A DNA stretch of 59,118 nucleotides from Roseomonas sp. 18066 (lineage in GTDB: Bacteria; Pseudomonadota; Alphaproteobacteria; Acetobacterales; Acetobacteraceae): positions 1-59,118 of the forward strand of contig NZ_CACSJM010000014.1 of assembly GCF_902706185.1 (NCBI RefSeq), in the 5' to 3' direction. Below are positions 35,490 through 44,449 of the stretch, piece after piece. A program made the translations under genes and the position numbers. Position 1 is the first letter of the stretch. Each line of letters starts with the position of its first letter. The notes below the pieces were generated by a model. That model did no database searches and was not told the origin of the DNA. It saw only the letters and a list, made by a program, of their open reading frames with translations.

Positions 35490-37889
35490 TCAGAAGCGGT
35501 AGCGGAGGCCGGCGATGACGGTGCGGCCGGCCGCCAGGTAGCAGGCATCCTGCGCGCCGCAGGTGGAGATGACGCGCTGGTCGGTCAGGTTGGTGGCGGT
35601 CAGCTGCAGCCGGGCGGGACCGATGTCATAGCCGATGGCCATGTCCAGCAGGGTATGGGCGGCGATGCGCAGGGTATTGGCGCCATCGCCCCAGCTCTGC
35701 CCGACATAGCGGATGCCGGCGCCCAGGCTGAGGCTTTCCAGCAGCCCCTCCGGCACGCGGTAATTGGCCCAGGCCGAGGCCATGTGGCGCGGCACCAGCG
35801 TCGGCGCCTGGCCGCGATTGCCGCTGTTGCTGCGGGTCACCTCGGCATCGGTGTAGGTGTAGGAGGCGAGCAGGTCGAGGCCGGGCGCCGGGCTGGCGCG
35901 GCCCTCGAGCTCCAGCCCGCGCGAGCGCACCTCGCCCTCGGCCACGCTGAAGCCCGGGCTGCGCAGGTCGGTGGTCAGCACGTTGCTCTTGACGATGTCG
36001 AAGACGGCGGCCGTCAGCAGCAGCTCGGTGCCTAGCGGCTGGTACTTGATCCCCGCCTCCCACTGCCGGCCGAAGCTCGGCGCGAAGGGGGTGGAGCCAT
36101 TGGCCGGCGAGGCGATCCCGCTGTTGGGGACGAAGGATTCCGAATAGCTGACATAGGGCGTGACGCCCCAGGGCGCGGCATAGGAGATGCCGGCGCGGCC
36201 GGTGAAGGCGGTGTCGTCCAGGCTGCTGCGCGTGCGCGCCAGCTCGTTATGCGTGTCGCTGCTGAAGCTGTCGAAGCGGCCGCCGAGGGTGAAGATCCAG
36301 CGGTCGATCTTCGCCTGGTCCTGCAGGTAGAGGCCGAGCTGGTCGTACCAGGTGTTGTAGTCGACCTGCGGCGTGGTGGGGTAGGGGATGCTCACCCCAT
36401 AGACCGGGTTCAGCCGGTCGAGCGAGGGCGCCGTGCCGATGCTCCGCCGCACACGCCCGGCGGTGCGGTAGTAGTCGATGCCGGCCAGCAGCGTGTGCGC
36501 CACCGGCCCGGTGCTGACATCCGCCTGCAGATGGGTGTCGACCGAGAATTGCGACAGGTGCTCGTCGAAGCGGCGGGCATAGCGCGAATAGGTGCGGCCA
36601 TCGGCGCCGAGCGTCAGCAGCTGCAGGTTGTTGAGCAGGATGTCGACCTCGCCGTAGCGCAGGTTCTGCCGCAGCGTCAGCGCGCTGTTGAAGCGGTGCT
36701 CGAACTGGTAGCCGACATTGAATTGCTTCTGGGAGAACAGGTCGAAATTCGGGTCGCCCACCAGGGTGCGGGTCGGCCGCGCGTCGCGGGTGACCAGGTT
36801 GATGGTGCCGCCCGATTCATCGCGCAGATAGTCGGCGAAGAGCGTGACGCTCGTCGAGGCATCCGGCGCCCAGGTCAGCGACGGCGCGATGTAGACGCGG
36901 TCGTCGCCCACCTCCTGGCCATTGCCATAGGTGAAGCCGGTGTCGCTGCGCCGGACCACGCCGACCAGCCGGTAGAGGAAGTGGCCGTTCTCGTCGAGCG
37001 GGCCGGTGGCGTCGATCGCCGCCTGCAGACGGTTGTTGTTGCCGGCCTGCAGCAGCACCTCGCGCGCGGGCGTCGCCGAGGGCCGCTTGCTGACACGGTT
37101 GACGATGCCGCCGGCATCCGCCTGGCCATAGAGCACCGAGGCCGGGCCGCGCAGGATCTCGATCCGCTCCAGCGCATAGGGCTCGGTGCGGAAGAAGCTG
37201 TAGCTGTTGTTGGCCTGGCGGATGCCGTCGCGATAGTCGCTGGTGCCTTGCGCGTTGAAGCCGCGCAGCAGGATCCAGTCGAAACCCTTGGGATCGACGC
37301 CATAGGATTCGATGGCGACGCCGGGGACATAGCGCAGCGCCTCGGAGACCGACTGGACGTTCTGCTGCTCCAGCTGCGCGCGGGGCACGACGCTGATCGA
37401 TTGCGGGATCTCGGACAGCGCCGTGTCGGTCTTGCTGGCGGTGGCGGAGACCGGCGCCACCATGCCGGCGACCGGGCTGTAGCCACGCGCCGCGGCGGCC
37501 TGGACATCGACCTGCGGCAGCGCCATCGCGCCCTCCGCCGCCGGGCGCGGCAGCGGCACCAGGGTCACCGTGCCGGGCCCGGCGAAACGCCAGGTCAGCC
37601 CGCTGCCGGCCAGCAGCCGGCGCAGCCCTTCCTCGGGCGTCATCAAGCCGTTGACGCCCGGGGCGGTCGCGCCGGCATCGAGCGCCGAAGGGTAGGAAAT
37701 CTGCAGCCCCGATTGCAGGCCGAAGGCAGCCAGCGCCGCCGGCAGCTTCTGCGCCGGGATGTCGAAGCGGCGCAGCGCCTGGGCGCTTTCCGCGGCGGGC
37801 GCCTGGGCGACGGCGGGCAGGGCCAGGCCGGTGGTGGCCAGCAGCCCGGCCAGCAGGGCCGGGCGGGTCAGCGAAAGGGTCGGTGGCAA
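35490..37889 (-). CDS. TonB-dependent transducer/receptor with STN signalling domain
   Basis: About 799 residues. Signal peptide at about 10-30 (ending AVAQA), STN signalling domain about 41-112, a TonB-box/linker region, plug domain about 150-270 (with LERIEILRGPASVLYGQADAGGIVNRVSKRP-type motif), and a long barrel ending in a terminal Phe (RYRF). The STN domain talks to FecR, so ferric-siderophore binding should trigger the ECF sigma factor encoded upstream. I prefer a TTG start at 37889, preceded by GGAG, because a 31-base palindrome occupies the sequence before it. GTG at 37997 or TTG at 38000, just after the fecR stop, would add an atypical basic leader of about 36 residues. Confidence 0.92.
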   Translation of the reverse strand: MPPTLSLTRPALLAGLLATTGLALPAVAQAPAAESAQALRRFDIPAQKLPAALAAFGLQSGLQISYPSALDAGATAPGVNGLMTPEEGLRRLLAGSGLTWRFAGPGTVTLVPLPRPAAEGAMALPQVDVQAAAARGYSPVAGMVAPVSATASKTDTALSEIPQSISVVPRAQLEQQNVQSVSEALRYVPGVAIESYGVDPKGFDWILLRGFNAQGTSDYRDGIRQANNSYSFFRTEPYALERIEILRGPASVLYGQADAGGIVNRVSKRPSATPAREVLLQAGNNNRLQAAIDATGPLDENGHFLYRLVGVVRRSDTGFTYGNGQEVGDDRVYIAPSLTWAPDASTSVTLFADYLRDESGGTINLVTRDARPTRTLVGDPNFDLFSQKQFNVGYQFEHRFNSALTLRQNLRYGEVDILLNNLQLLTLGADGRTYSRYARRFDEHLSQFSVDTHLQADVSTGPVAHTLLAGIDYYRTAGRVRRSIGTAPSLDRLNPVYGVSIPYPTTPQVDYNTWYDQLGLYLQDQAKIDRWIFTLGGRFDSFSSDTHNELARTRSSLDDTAFTGRAGISYAAPWGVTPYVSYSESFVPNSGIASPANGSTPFAPSFGRQWEAGIKYQPLGTELLLTAAVFDIVKSNVLTTDLRSPGFSVAEGEVRSRGLELEGRASPAPGLDLLASYTYTDAEVTRSNSGNRGQAPTLVPRHMASAWANYRVPEGLLESLSLGAGIRYVGQSWGDGANTLRIAAHTLLDMAIGYDIGPARLQLTATNLTDQRVISTCGAQDACYLAAGRTVIAGLRYRF

Positions 37890-37915
37890 GGCGGCAAGTC
37901 TCCGGGCAGCGCTTC

Positions 37916-37946
37916 CGAGCTGCGGCTGACAGTCAGTCGCAGCTCG
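37916..37946. other. 31-base near-perfect palindrome between fecR and its receptor gene
   Basis: Outer nine-base arms CGAGCTGCG and CGCAGCTCG plus inner arms CTGAC and GTCAG around a single central A, with only one wobble pair. In RNA it would make a long hairpin 27 bases before the proposed TTG start. It could attenuate or stabilise the receptor message. Confidence 0.7.
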
Positions 37947-38006
37947 CTCTTGCCGGGTTGACGTCCGGGCCGGGCAAACCCTGCAAAGATTCTTCACCAA
38001 TGAGCG

Positions 38007-38996
38007 TCAGCGCGCCTCGGCCAGCAGCAGCCAGGGCGTCAGGCGGCGCAGCCGGCCGCCGGCGGTCTCGACCACCGCCGCCGCCGCCGCCTCGGGGCGG
38101 GACAGGTCGTAGCTGCCATTGACCCGCTGCGCCCCCAGCGCCGCGTCGCGCAGCCAGAGCCGCGCCGGCAGGTAGCGCTGCAGCTCGGCCAGCACCTCGG
38201 CCACCGTCCAGCGCTCGACCACCAGCCGGCCCTGGCGCCAGGGGGCGATGGCGGCGAGCGCCACCGCCTCGCGCCGCAGCGCGCCATTGCCGAGGTCGAG
38301 CCGGGCGCGGGCGCCGGCGGTCAGCGGCGCCGCGGCGGTCAGGTCGCGGCCGTCGAAGGCCAGGCCGACGCGGCCTTCCTCCACCCCCAGCTCGAGCTCC
38401 GCCGCGCCGCGGCGCAGCGCGAAGCGGGTGCCGAGCACGCGCGCCTCGGCGGCGGCGATGGCCACGGTGAAGGGCCGCGCCGCATCGGGGGCGACGGCGA
38501 AGAAGGCCTGGCCGCGCAGCAGCGCGACGCGGCGGGCGCCGTCCGCAAAATCGACGCGGATCGCGCTGCCGGTGTCCAGCGTCACGCGGCTGCCATCGGC
38601 GAGCTCGACCAGCCGGATCTCGCCGGTCGCGGTCTGCAGCAGCCCCTCCGGCGCCGGCCAGCCGGTCCAGGCGAGGCCGGCCGCCGCAGCCGCCAGCGCC
38701 GCGCCGCCGGCCAGCAGCCGGCGGCGCGGGGCCATGCCGCTGGTGGGGCCGCGGGTGGGCGCCACGGCGCTGGGCCAGGCCAGGCCAGGGGAGAGCTGCG
38801 GCGCCAGCTCGGACAGGGTGCAGGCCTCGGCATAGGCCGCGGCATGCGCCGGGCTTTCCGCCAGCCAGCGCCGCAGCCGGGCGCGCAGCGCCGCGTCGTC
38901 CGGCCGCTGCTCGAGCGCCAGGAGAAAATCCATCGCGGCCTGCCAGGCAGGGTCGGCGGCGGCGGCCAGGGCGCCGGGCGGGGGTTCGGGCGGCAT
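38007..38996 (-). CDS. FecR-family anti-sigma/sigma regulator
   Basis: A 329-residue protein of the FecR family, which carries the siderophore signal across the inner membrane. It has an N-terminal cytoplasmic anti-sigma region (about 1-85, with the DUF4880-like ADPAWQAAMDFLLALEQRP stretch) and one membrane helix (about 95-112). The periplasmic FecR domain follows (about 120-215, LADGSRVTLDTGSAIRVDF) with a C-terminal STN-like segment ending DLSRPEAAAAAVV. The ATG overlaps the sigma-factor stop by one base, and the STN-bearing receptor follows. This is a complete cell-surface signalling cassette. Confidence 0.92.
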   Translation of the reverse strand: MPPEPPPGALAAAADPAWQAAMDFLLALEQRPDDAALRARLRRWLAESPAHAAAYAEACTLSELAPQLSPGLAWPSAVAPTRGPTSGMAPRRRLLAGGAALAAAAAGLAWTGWPAPEGLLQTATGEIRLVELADGSRVTLDTGSAIRVDFADGARRVALLRGQAFFAVAPDAARPFTVAIAAAEARVLGTRFALRRGAAELELGVEEGRVGLAFDGRDLTAAAPLTAGARARLDLGNGALRREAVALAAIAPWRQGRLVVERWTVAEVLAELQRYLPARLWLRDAALGAQRVNGSYDLSRPEAAAAAVVETAGGRLRRLTPWLLLAEAR

Positions 38997-39496
38997 CAGC
39001 CCTCCCCTCCCGGAAAAACCCGGGCGCGGCAATGGGTCATGGCGTCGCGCAGGTGCAGATGCACCAGCCGGGGCGAGATGCCGAGGGTGCCGGCGACATG
39101 GTCGACGGTATAGCCGCCGATGCGGCTCATCTCGAAGACCAGCCGGGTGCGGTCGGGCAGCTCGGCCAGGGCGGCCTCCAGCCGGCGCAGGCGGTCGCGG
39201 CCGGCGGCCTCGTCCTCCGGCGAGGGGATGGCCGGCGGCGCGGCCAGGCCGTCGCGCAGCCGGCCCTCGCGCGACAGATGCCGGGCGGCGTCGATCGCCA
39301 AGTTGCGGATCATGCGGAACAGGTAGGAGAGCGGCTGCTCGACGCGAGCCAGCGGCGGCGCGCTGCACAGGCGCAGATAGGCGTCCTGCAGCACATCCTC
39401 GGCCCGGTTGCGGTCGCGCAGCACGGCGACGGCCGCCTTCAGCAGCGCGGTGCGATGGCCCAGGAAGGCCTCGATCAGCAGGGGGTCCTGGGACAA
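38996..39496 (-). CDS. ECF sigma factor, FecI-like
   Basis: A 166-residue extracytoplasmic-function sigma factor. Region 2 covers about residues 10-75 (DRNRAEDVLQDAYLRL, YLFRMIRNLAIDAAR) and region 4 about 100-160 (ALAELPDRTRLVFEMSRIGGYTVDHVAGTLGISPRLVHLHL). It matches FecI-type sigma factors of iron signalling. First gene of the fecI-fecR-receptor set and translationally coupled to fecR. A Fur-type box lies 35 bases upstream, so it should be made when iron is short and become active when the receptor binds its siderophore. Confidence 0.94.
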   Translation of the reverse strand: MSQDPLLIEAFLGHRTALLKAAVAVLRDRNRAEDVLQDAYLRLCSAPPLARVEQPLSYLFRMIRNLAIDAARHLSREGRLRDGLAAPPAIPSPEDEAAGRDRLRRLEAALAELPDRTRLVFEMSRIGGYTVDHVAGTLGISPRLVHLHLRDAMTHCRARVFPGGEG

Positions 39497-39530
39497 GCGG
39501 CGCTCCTTCTGGCGCCGCTGCTAGCCTGGA

Positions 39531-39545
39531 TGCGAGTGATTCGCA
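39531..39545 (-). promoter_or_regulatory. Putative Fur box upstream of the fecI-like gene
   Basis: TGCGAGTGATTCGCA has perfect five-base inverted arms around GTGAT. It fits the G+C-rich Fur box form TGCRAATNATTYGCA seen in many proteobacteria. It lies 35 bases upstream of the sigma-factor ATG, between that gene and the preceding solute-binding protein gene. Confidence 0.7.
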
Positions 39546-39555
39546 AATGGTTCCA

Positions 39556-41145
39556 TCAAGGAGCCGGCCGCAACCCGGTGCCGATGGTCAGCCCGTCGCG
39601 CCGGGCGGCAAACGCCAGGCCGCGCCGCATCGCCCAGGCATTGACCCCGTGCAGCAGCGGCAGCAGCGCGGCATCGTCGACCACCGCCAGCCGCACCGCC
39701 TGCCGCCACAGCGCCTGGCGCGCGTCGCTGCCGGGCGTCTCCACCGCGCGATCGATCAGCGCGTCCAGCGCCGGATTGGCATAGCCGCCGGGGTTGAAGC
39801 TGCCGCGGCCGCGCGCCCGGTCGCGGCTGGCCAGCATGGCGGTCAGGTAGCTCTGCGGCTCGCCCGACAGGCCGAGCCAGCCGGAGAGCGAGGCGGCGAA
39901 GCGGCCTTGGACGAAGCGCGGCAGCCAGGCCGCATTCGGCATCGTCTGCACCTCGGTCGCGACGCCGACCTGGCCCCACATCTGCGCCACCGCCTGCAGC
40001 GTCTCGACATCGTTGACATAGCGGTCCTGCGGCCCGGTCAGGGTCAGGCGGAAGCCGCGCGGCCAGCCGGCCTCGGCCAGCAGGCGGCGGGCTTCGGGGC
40101 GGTCCAGCGCCGGCGGCGGCAGGCTGGCATCGGCCGAGACGCTGTCGGCGGGCAGCAGCTGGCCGGTGGCGCGGGCCTCGCCCTGCATCACCTGCGCCAC
40201 CAGCGCGTCGCGGTCGATGGCCAGCGACAGGGCGCGGCGGACCCGGACGTCTGCCAGCGGATTGCGCGGTGGCGGCGCGCCATCGGCGTCCAGCACGCCG
40301 TCGGGCACCGCGTCGCGCTGGTCGAGGGCGATGTAGATCAGCCGCGGACTCTGCGCCCGCGCCAGCGCGACATCGTCGCGCGCGTCGAGGACAGAAAAAT
40401 CGCGCGGCGGGACGGCCTCGATCAGGGCGACGTCGCCGGCCAGCAGCGCCGCGACCCGGGCGGCGTCCTGCGGGATGGCGCGCAGCGACAGCTGGGGCCA
40501 GGCGGGGTGCTCGGCGGCCGGGCGCCACCAGCCGGGATCGGCCTGCAGCACCGCGCCCTCGCCGGGACGGAACCGCGCCAGGCGCCAGGCGCCGCTGCCG
40601 ATGGCGGCGCTGCCGTCGTTGAAGGCGCCGGTGGCGGCCGCGGCCAGGCGCGCGGGGATGACCATCAGCGTGGTCATGTTGGTCGGCAGCAGCGGCACGG
40701 CCCCGTCGGTCGTCAGCCGCAGGGTGCGGGCATCGACGATCTCGACGGCGCGGATGTCGCGGAAGAAGGGCGTCAGCGGCGAGGGGCTGTTCGGCAGGGT
40801 GCGCGCCCGCTGCAGGCTGGCGGCGACATCCTCCGCGGTGACCGGGCTGCCATCCTGGAAGCGGGCGGCGGGGTCGAGGCGGAATTCCCAGCCATGGCCC
40901 GTCTCCAGCGGCGCCCATTCGCGCGCCAGCAGCGGCAGCAGCGCGCCCTCCGGCGACCAGTCGAGCATCGTCTCGAAGACATGGCGCTGCAGGGCGAAGC
41001 TGGGCGCATGGGTCTGGTAATGCGGGTCGAAGCTGGTCGGCGGCGCCGCCAGGCCGATGGTCGGACCGGCCGCCGGCTGCGCCATCGCTGGCGCCGACAG
41101 CGCTGCTGCCAGCAGCAAGATCGCGAAGGCCTCACGCACGGTCAT
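39556..41145 (-). CDS. ABC transporter solute-binding protein, family 5 (peptide/nickel/opine type)
   Basis: A 529-residue periplasmic binding protein with a signal peptide (about 1-22, ending APAMAQ). It has the family-5 hallmarks: an early PTSFDPHYQT motif, ETMLDWSPEGALLPLLAREW, and the conserved DVRVRRALSLAIDRDALV segment. Family members bind oligopeptides, nickel or metal chelates for ABC uptake. No permease or ATPase gene is adjacent, so it is an orphan in this window. Its start overlaps the end of the large upstream regulator by 14 bases, so the two are co-translated. It ends 60 bases before the fecI-like gene, separated by the Fur box. Possible metal-chelate binding is only a context inference. 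Confidence 0.9.
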   Translation of the reverse strand: MTVREAFAILLLAAALSAPAMAQPAAGPTIGLAAPPTSFDPHYQTHAPSFALQRHVFETMLDWSPEGALLPLLAREWAPLETGHGWEFRLDPAARFQDGSPVTAEDVAASLQRARTLPNSPSPLTPFFRDIRAVEIVDARTLRLTTDGAVPLLPTNMTTLMVIPARLAAAATGAFNDGSAAIGSGAWRLARFRPGEGAVLQADPGWWRPAAEHPAWPQLSLRAIPQDAARVAALLAGDVALIEAVPPRDFSVLDARDDVALARAQSPRLIYIALDQRDAVPDGVLDADGAPPPRNPLADVRVRRALSLAIDRDALVAQVMQGEARATGQLLPADSVSADASLPPPALDRPEARRLLAEAGWPRGFRLTLTGPQDRYVNDVETLQAVAQMWGQVGVATEVQTMPNAAWLPRFVQGRFAASLSGWLGLSGEPQSYLTAMLASRDRARGRGSFNPGGYANPALDALIDRAVETPGSDARQALWRQAVRLAVVDDAALLPLLHGVNAWAMRRGLAFAARRDGLTIGTGLRPAP

Positions 41146-44110
41146 CGGCGATCGCGGTCAGGGTTTTCCGCGTGCCGCCGAGCAGGAGGGTGGCGCGGCG
41201 GTGGTCGGCGGTGGCGGCGCCGCCCTCGATGGCGCGCAGCGCCTGGCGCAGCAACGCCGCCGCCCCCTCGGGCGCCAGCTCGGCCAATACCGGCGGCAAC
41301 GCGCCCTCGGCGAAGTGGAAAAAAATGCTGGTGGCCAGGCGAAGCTCCCAGCCGGGCACCTGCTGGCGGCGCGCCAGCAGCAGGCCTTCCGCCAGGTCGG
41401 CCGCGATCAGCCCCGGCGCCTCCCCCGCCCGCGCCCGGATGTCTGCGCGCAGGCGCAGAAGCTCCGGCTCGTACCAATGGTCGTGGTTGCCGCGGGTGCG
41501 CTCGAGGATGGCGTCGATCTCGCCCCGCGCCTCGGCATGGCGGCCGGTCAGGCTGAGGCCCTCGGCCAGCCCGCCGCGGATCTGGCCGGAGCGCAGCGCG
41601 ATGGCGGTGGGCGACATGCCGGCCAGCGCCGCCGCCAGCCGCGCCACGCCCTCCGCCGCCGAGCCGCCTTCCTCGCCGGCGGCGCGGATCGCCTCCAGCC
41701 CGGCGAAGATTTCGCGCCGCGGCTGCCAGACGGCGTGCTGGCCCAGCCGGTCCTGCACCAGGGCCAGCGCCGGCGCCGCATGGCGCAGCCCGCCGCAGAG
41801 CAGCGCCACCGGCAGGGCGGCGTAGAAGACGGCGAAGCCCAGCGAGAAGGGATGGTCCAGCGTCAGCGCATCCTCGACCGCCGCATTGGCCAGGGCCAGC
41901 GCCCGGTCCGGCTGGCCCTGCAGCCACAGGATCTGCGCCAGGGTGCTGGTCGAGAGGATGCGCTGGTCGAAATAGTTCATCCGCCCCAGATGCGAGGCGA
42001 CCGGGCGGCGGGTGTAGCGCGCCAGCATCCGCTCGGTCAGGCGGCGCGCCTCGGCCTGCTCGCCCAGATTGTGCAGGACATAGCCGACCAGCCGGTCGGC
42101 CATGGCGGCATCGTTCGGGTCGGGGGCGGTCGCCGCCTCGGCGCGGAACCGCTCGGCCATGGCCAGCGCGGCGCGGAAATCCTGGTCCATGGCGACCACG
42201 GTCAGCCCGTTCAGCGCGCGCAGCCGGTGCTCCTGGTCGTCCAGCTGCCCGGCCAGGGCCAGGGTGCCCTGCCAGCCGCGCGCCTGGGCCGGCACGTCGC
42301 CCATCAGCAGCGCCGTGGTGCCGAAGGCCGCGTGCAGCCGCATCGCCAGCCGCGGCGGGGTTTCCGGCGCGCCGGCCAGCGCGGCCAGCGCGAGCTCCAG
42401 CCGGCGGCGGCTTTCCTCGACCAGGCCGAGCAGCGCCCAGAGCGGCGCGGCGGCGACCGACAGCGCCAGGCCGGTGCCCACCGCGCCGGGCTCGGCCGCG
42501 CCCTCGCCCAGGCTCCAGTCCAGCGCCGCCCGCAGATTGTCCAGATGCGGCGCCAGCAGCCGGCGCAGCTCGACCGGCGGGCGGCTTTCCCAGAGCGGCG
42601 CCGCCGCCTCCAGCAGGTCGAGCAGCCAGCTGGCATGGCAGGCCGCCAGCCGCGGCAGGCTGCCATCCTCGGCCAGCCGGCCCAGCAGATAGGCGCGCGT
42701 GACGTCGAGGCAGCGGTAGCGCATGCCGGCCGGGCCGGGCTCGGCCAGGATGAAGGATTTTTCCACCAAGTCGGCCAGCCGTCCGACCGTCTCCGCCTCG
42801 CCGCGCCGCGCCGCCTCGGGCGTCAGGCCACGGCAGCGGGCATCGAGCGCCAGCGCCGCCTCCAGGCTGAACGGGCCCTTGAAGATGGCCAGCCGGGCCA
42901 GGAAGCCCTGCTCCGCCGGCGCCAGCAGCCGGTGGCTCCAGTCCAACGTGGCGCGCAGCGTCTGGTGCCGCGGCAGCGCCGTGCGGCGGCCCTGCATCAG
43001 CAGGGCGAAGCTTTCGTCCAGCCGCTCGGCCAGCCCCTCGATGCCGAGCTGCGCGGCGCGGCCGGCGGCGAGCTCGAGGGCCAGCGGGATGCCGTCCAGC
43101 CGGCGGCATATGTCCGCCAGCGCCGGGGCCTCGGCATCGCGCAGCGGCGCGCGGGCGCCGGCGGCCTGCATCCGCTGCAGGAACAGCTGCGCCGCCGGGA
43201 AGGCCAGCAGCGCCGCGGCATCGCGCGCCCCGCCCTGCGGCGGCACGCTGAGCGAGGGCAGCCGGTAGCTCCATTCGCCCTCGACGCGCAGCGGCTCGCG
43301 GCTGGTGGCCAGGATGCGCAGGCCCGGCGCCTGGCGCAGCAGCGCCTCGGCCGCCGCCGCGGTGGCGTCGATCACCGCCTCGCAGCTGTCCAGCAGCAGC
43401 AGCGCCGGGCGCGCCTGCAGCGCCGCGGCCACGCTGACCAGCAGGTCGCCGCCGCCGCCGAGCTCCAGCGCCGCGGCCAGCCGGCTGGGCAGCCGCGCCG
43501 GATCGGCCAGGCTGCCGAGGTCGATGAAGCAGACCGGCAGCCCGCTGGCCTGCGCCACGGCGATGGCCAGCGTCGTCTTGCCGATGCCGCCCGAGCCGGT
43601 CAGCGTCACCAGCCGGCGCCGGGCGAGCTCCGCGGCCAGCGCGGCGATGGTCGCCTCCTGCCCCACCACCGGGGCCAGCCGCGCCGGCGGCGGCGGCAGC
43701 GGGCGGGGCTCGGCGGCGGGCGCCGGCACGGCCCCGGCATCCGACCGGACGGGGGCGACGAAGCAATAGCCGCGGCCGGCGATGCTGAGGATGGCGCGCG
43801 CCAGCGCCGGATCCTGCGCCAGCGCCCGGCGCAGCGTCGCCACCTGGGCGCGCAGGTTGCTCTCGTCGACCTGCTGGCCGGGCCAGACCTCGGCCATCAA
43901 TTGCCGCTTGTCGACCATCTCGCCGGGCTGGCGGGTCAGCGCCACCAGCAGCGCCAGGGCGCGGCTGCCGAGCGGCACCGCCTGCTCGTCGCCATCCTGC
44001 CCGTCGCCATCCTGCGTCAGCAGGTGCCGGGCCGGCCACAGGGTGAAACCGCCGAAGCGGAGGGCGTGTGATTCACCGGCCGCGCCTGCGCCCTGTCGCC
44101 CCTGCGCCAT
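41132..44110 (-). CDS. AfsR/CadC-like winged-helix regulator with NB-ARC-type ATPase and TPR-like region
   Basis: A 992-residue regulator. Residues about 15-120 are an OmpR/PhoB-type winged helix (ALLVALTRQPGEMVDKRQLMAEVWPGQQVDESNLRAQVATLRRAL). Residues about 145-440 form a STAND-class NTPase with Walker A GSGGIGKT at 172-179, Walker B LLLLDSCE and the ATSREPL sensor. The rest (about 450-980) is all-helical and TPR-like. Such proteins act as ATP-dependent switches that sense a ligand or partner through the repeat region. The start at ATG 44110 is after GGAAA; an ATG at 44134 is also possible. It is co-translated with the orphan solute-binding protein downstream, which suggests it regulates or responds to the same solute. 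Confidence 0.87.
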   Translation of the reverse strand: MAQGRQGAGAAGESHALRFGGFTLWPARHLLTQDGDGQDGDEQAVPLGSRALALLVALTRQPGEMVDKRQLMAEVWPGQQVDESNLRAQVATLRRALAQDPALARAILSIAGRGYCFVAPVRSDAGAVPAPAAEPRPLPPPPARLAPVVGQEATIAALAAELARRRLVTLTGSGGIGKTTLAIAVAQASGLPVCFIDLGSLADPARLPSRLAAALELGGGGDLLVSVAAALQARPALLLLDSCEAVIDATAAAAEALLRQAPGLRILATSREPLRVEGEWSYRLPSLSVPPQGGARDAAALLAFPAAQLFLQRMQAAGARAPLRDAEAPALADICRRLDGIPLALELAAGRAAQLGIEGLAERLDESFALLMQGRRTALPRHQTLRATLDWSHRLLAPAEQGFLARLAIFKGPFSLEAALALDARCRGLTPEAARRGEAETVGRLADLVEKSFILAEPGPAGMRYRCLDVTRAYLLGRLAEDGSLPRLAACHASWLLDLLEAAAPLWESRPPVELRRLLAPHLDNLRAALDWSLGEGAAEPGAVGTGLALSVAAAPLWALLGLVEESRRRLELALAALAGAPETPPRLAMRLHAAFGTTALLMGDVPAQARGWQGTLALAGQLDDQEHRLRALNGLTVVAMDQDFRAALAMAERFRAEAATAPDPNDAAMADRLVGYVLHNLGEQAEARRLTERMLARYTRRPVASHLGRMNYFDQRILSTSTLAQILWLQGQPDRALALANAAVEDALTLDHPFSLGFAVFYAALPVALLCGGLRHAAPALALVQDRLGQHAVWQPRREIFAGLEAIRAAGEEGGSAAEGVARLAAALAGMSPTAIALRSGQIRGGLAEGLSLTGRHAEARGEIDAILERTRGNHDHWYEPELLRLRADIRARAGEAPGLIAADLAEGLLLARRQQVPGWELRLATSIFFHFAEGALPPVLAELAPEGAAALLRQALRAIEGGAATADHRRATLLLGGTRKTLTAIADDRA

Positions 44111-44449
44111 CGATTTCCAGCACCCGTCAACCATCTCGCCCGGGCAAGGAAGCCGCCGGGCGGGGCGGCAATCTGCCATGCGGCCCGGCCAGCGGCAACC
44201 GGAGGGTGTGCTTAGCTTCCGCGGTGGAACCCCCGGGCGTCCGGCACCAGGCTGCGCGGGTCCAGCCCGGCCTGCTGGCGAAACATGGCCACCGCCCCCT
44301 CGGCAGAGCGCGCGGCATTGCCCTCCCGCGCCGCGGCCTTCGCCCTGGCGCCCTGGCGCCCTGGCGCCCAGGACAAGGAACCGCGCCGCCCTCAGGGAAT
44401 GCGGGCCGCCCTCACGCTGCCGCCAGACCCGGACACATCCGCCGGGGAA
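44111..44449. other. Gene-free stretch of about 340 bases
   Basis: No convincing gene. It contains the leader of the large regulator gene, a four-copy 8-bp tandem repeat at 44341-44372, and on the minus strand a coding-looking run of about 50 codons ending in TAA near 44211. That run has no good start or ribosome site. It may be a remnant of a gene; I cannot identify it. Confidence 0.5.
44341..44372 (+). repeat. 8-bp tandem repeat, four copies
   Basis: Three perfect head-to-tail copies of CGCCCTGG followed by one copy with a single change (CGCCCAGG). It lies in the non-coding gap upstream of the AfsR-like regulator. Eight-base units shift frame, so this could be a slippage-prone site. Confidence 0.9.
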
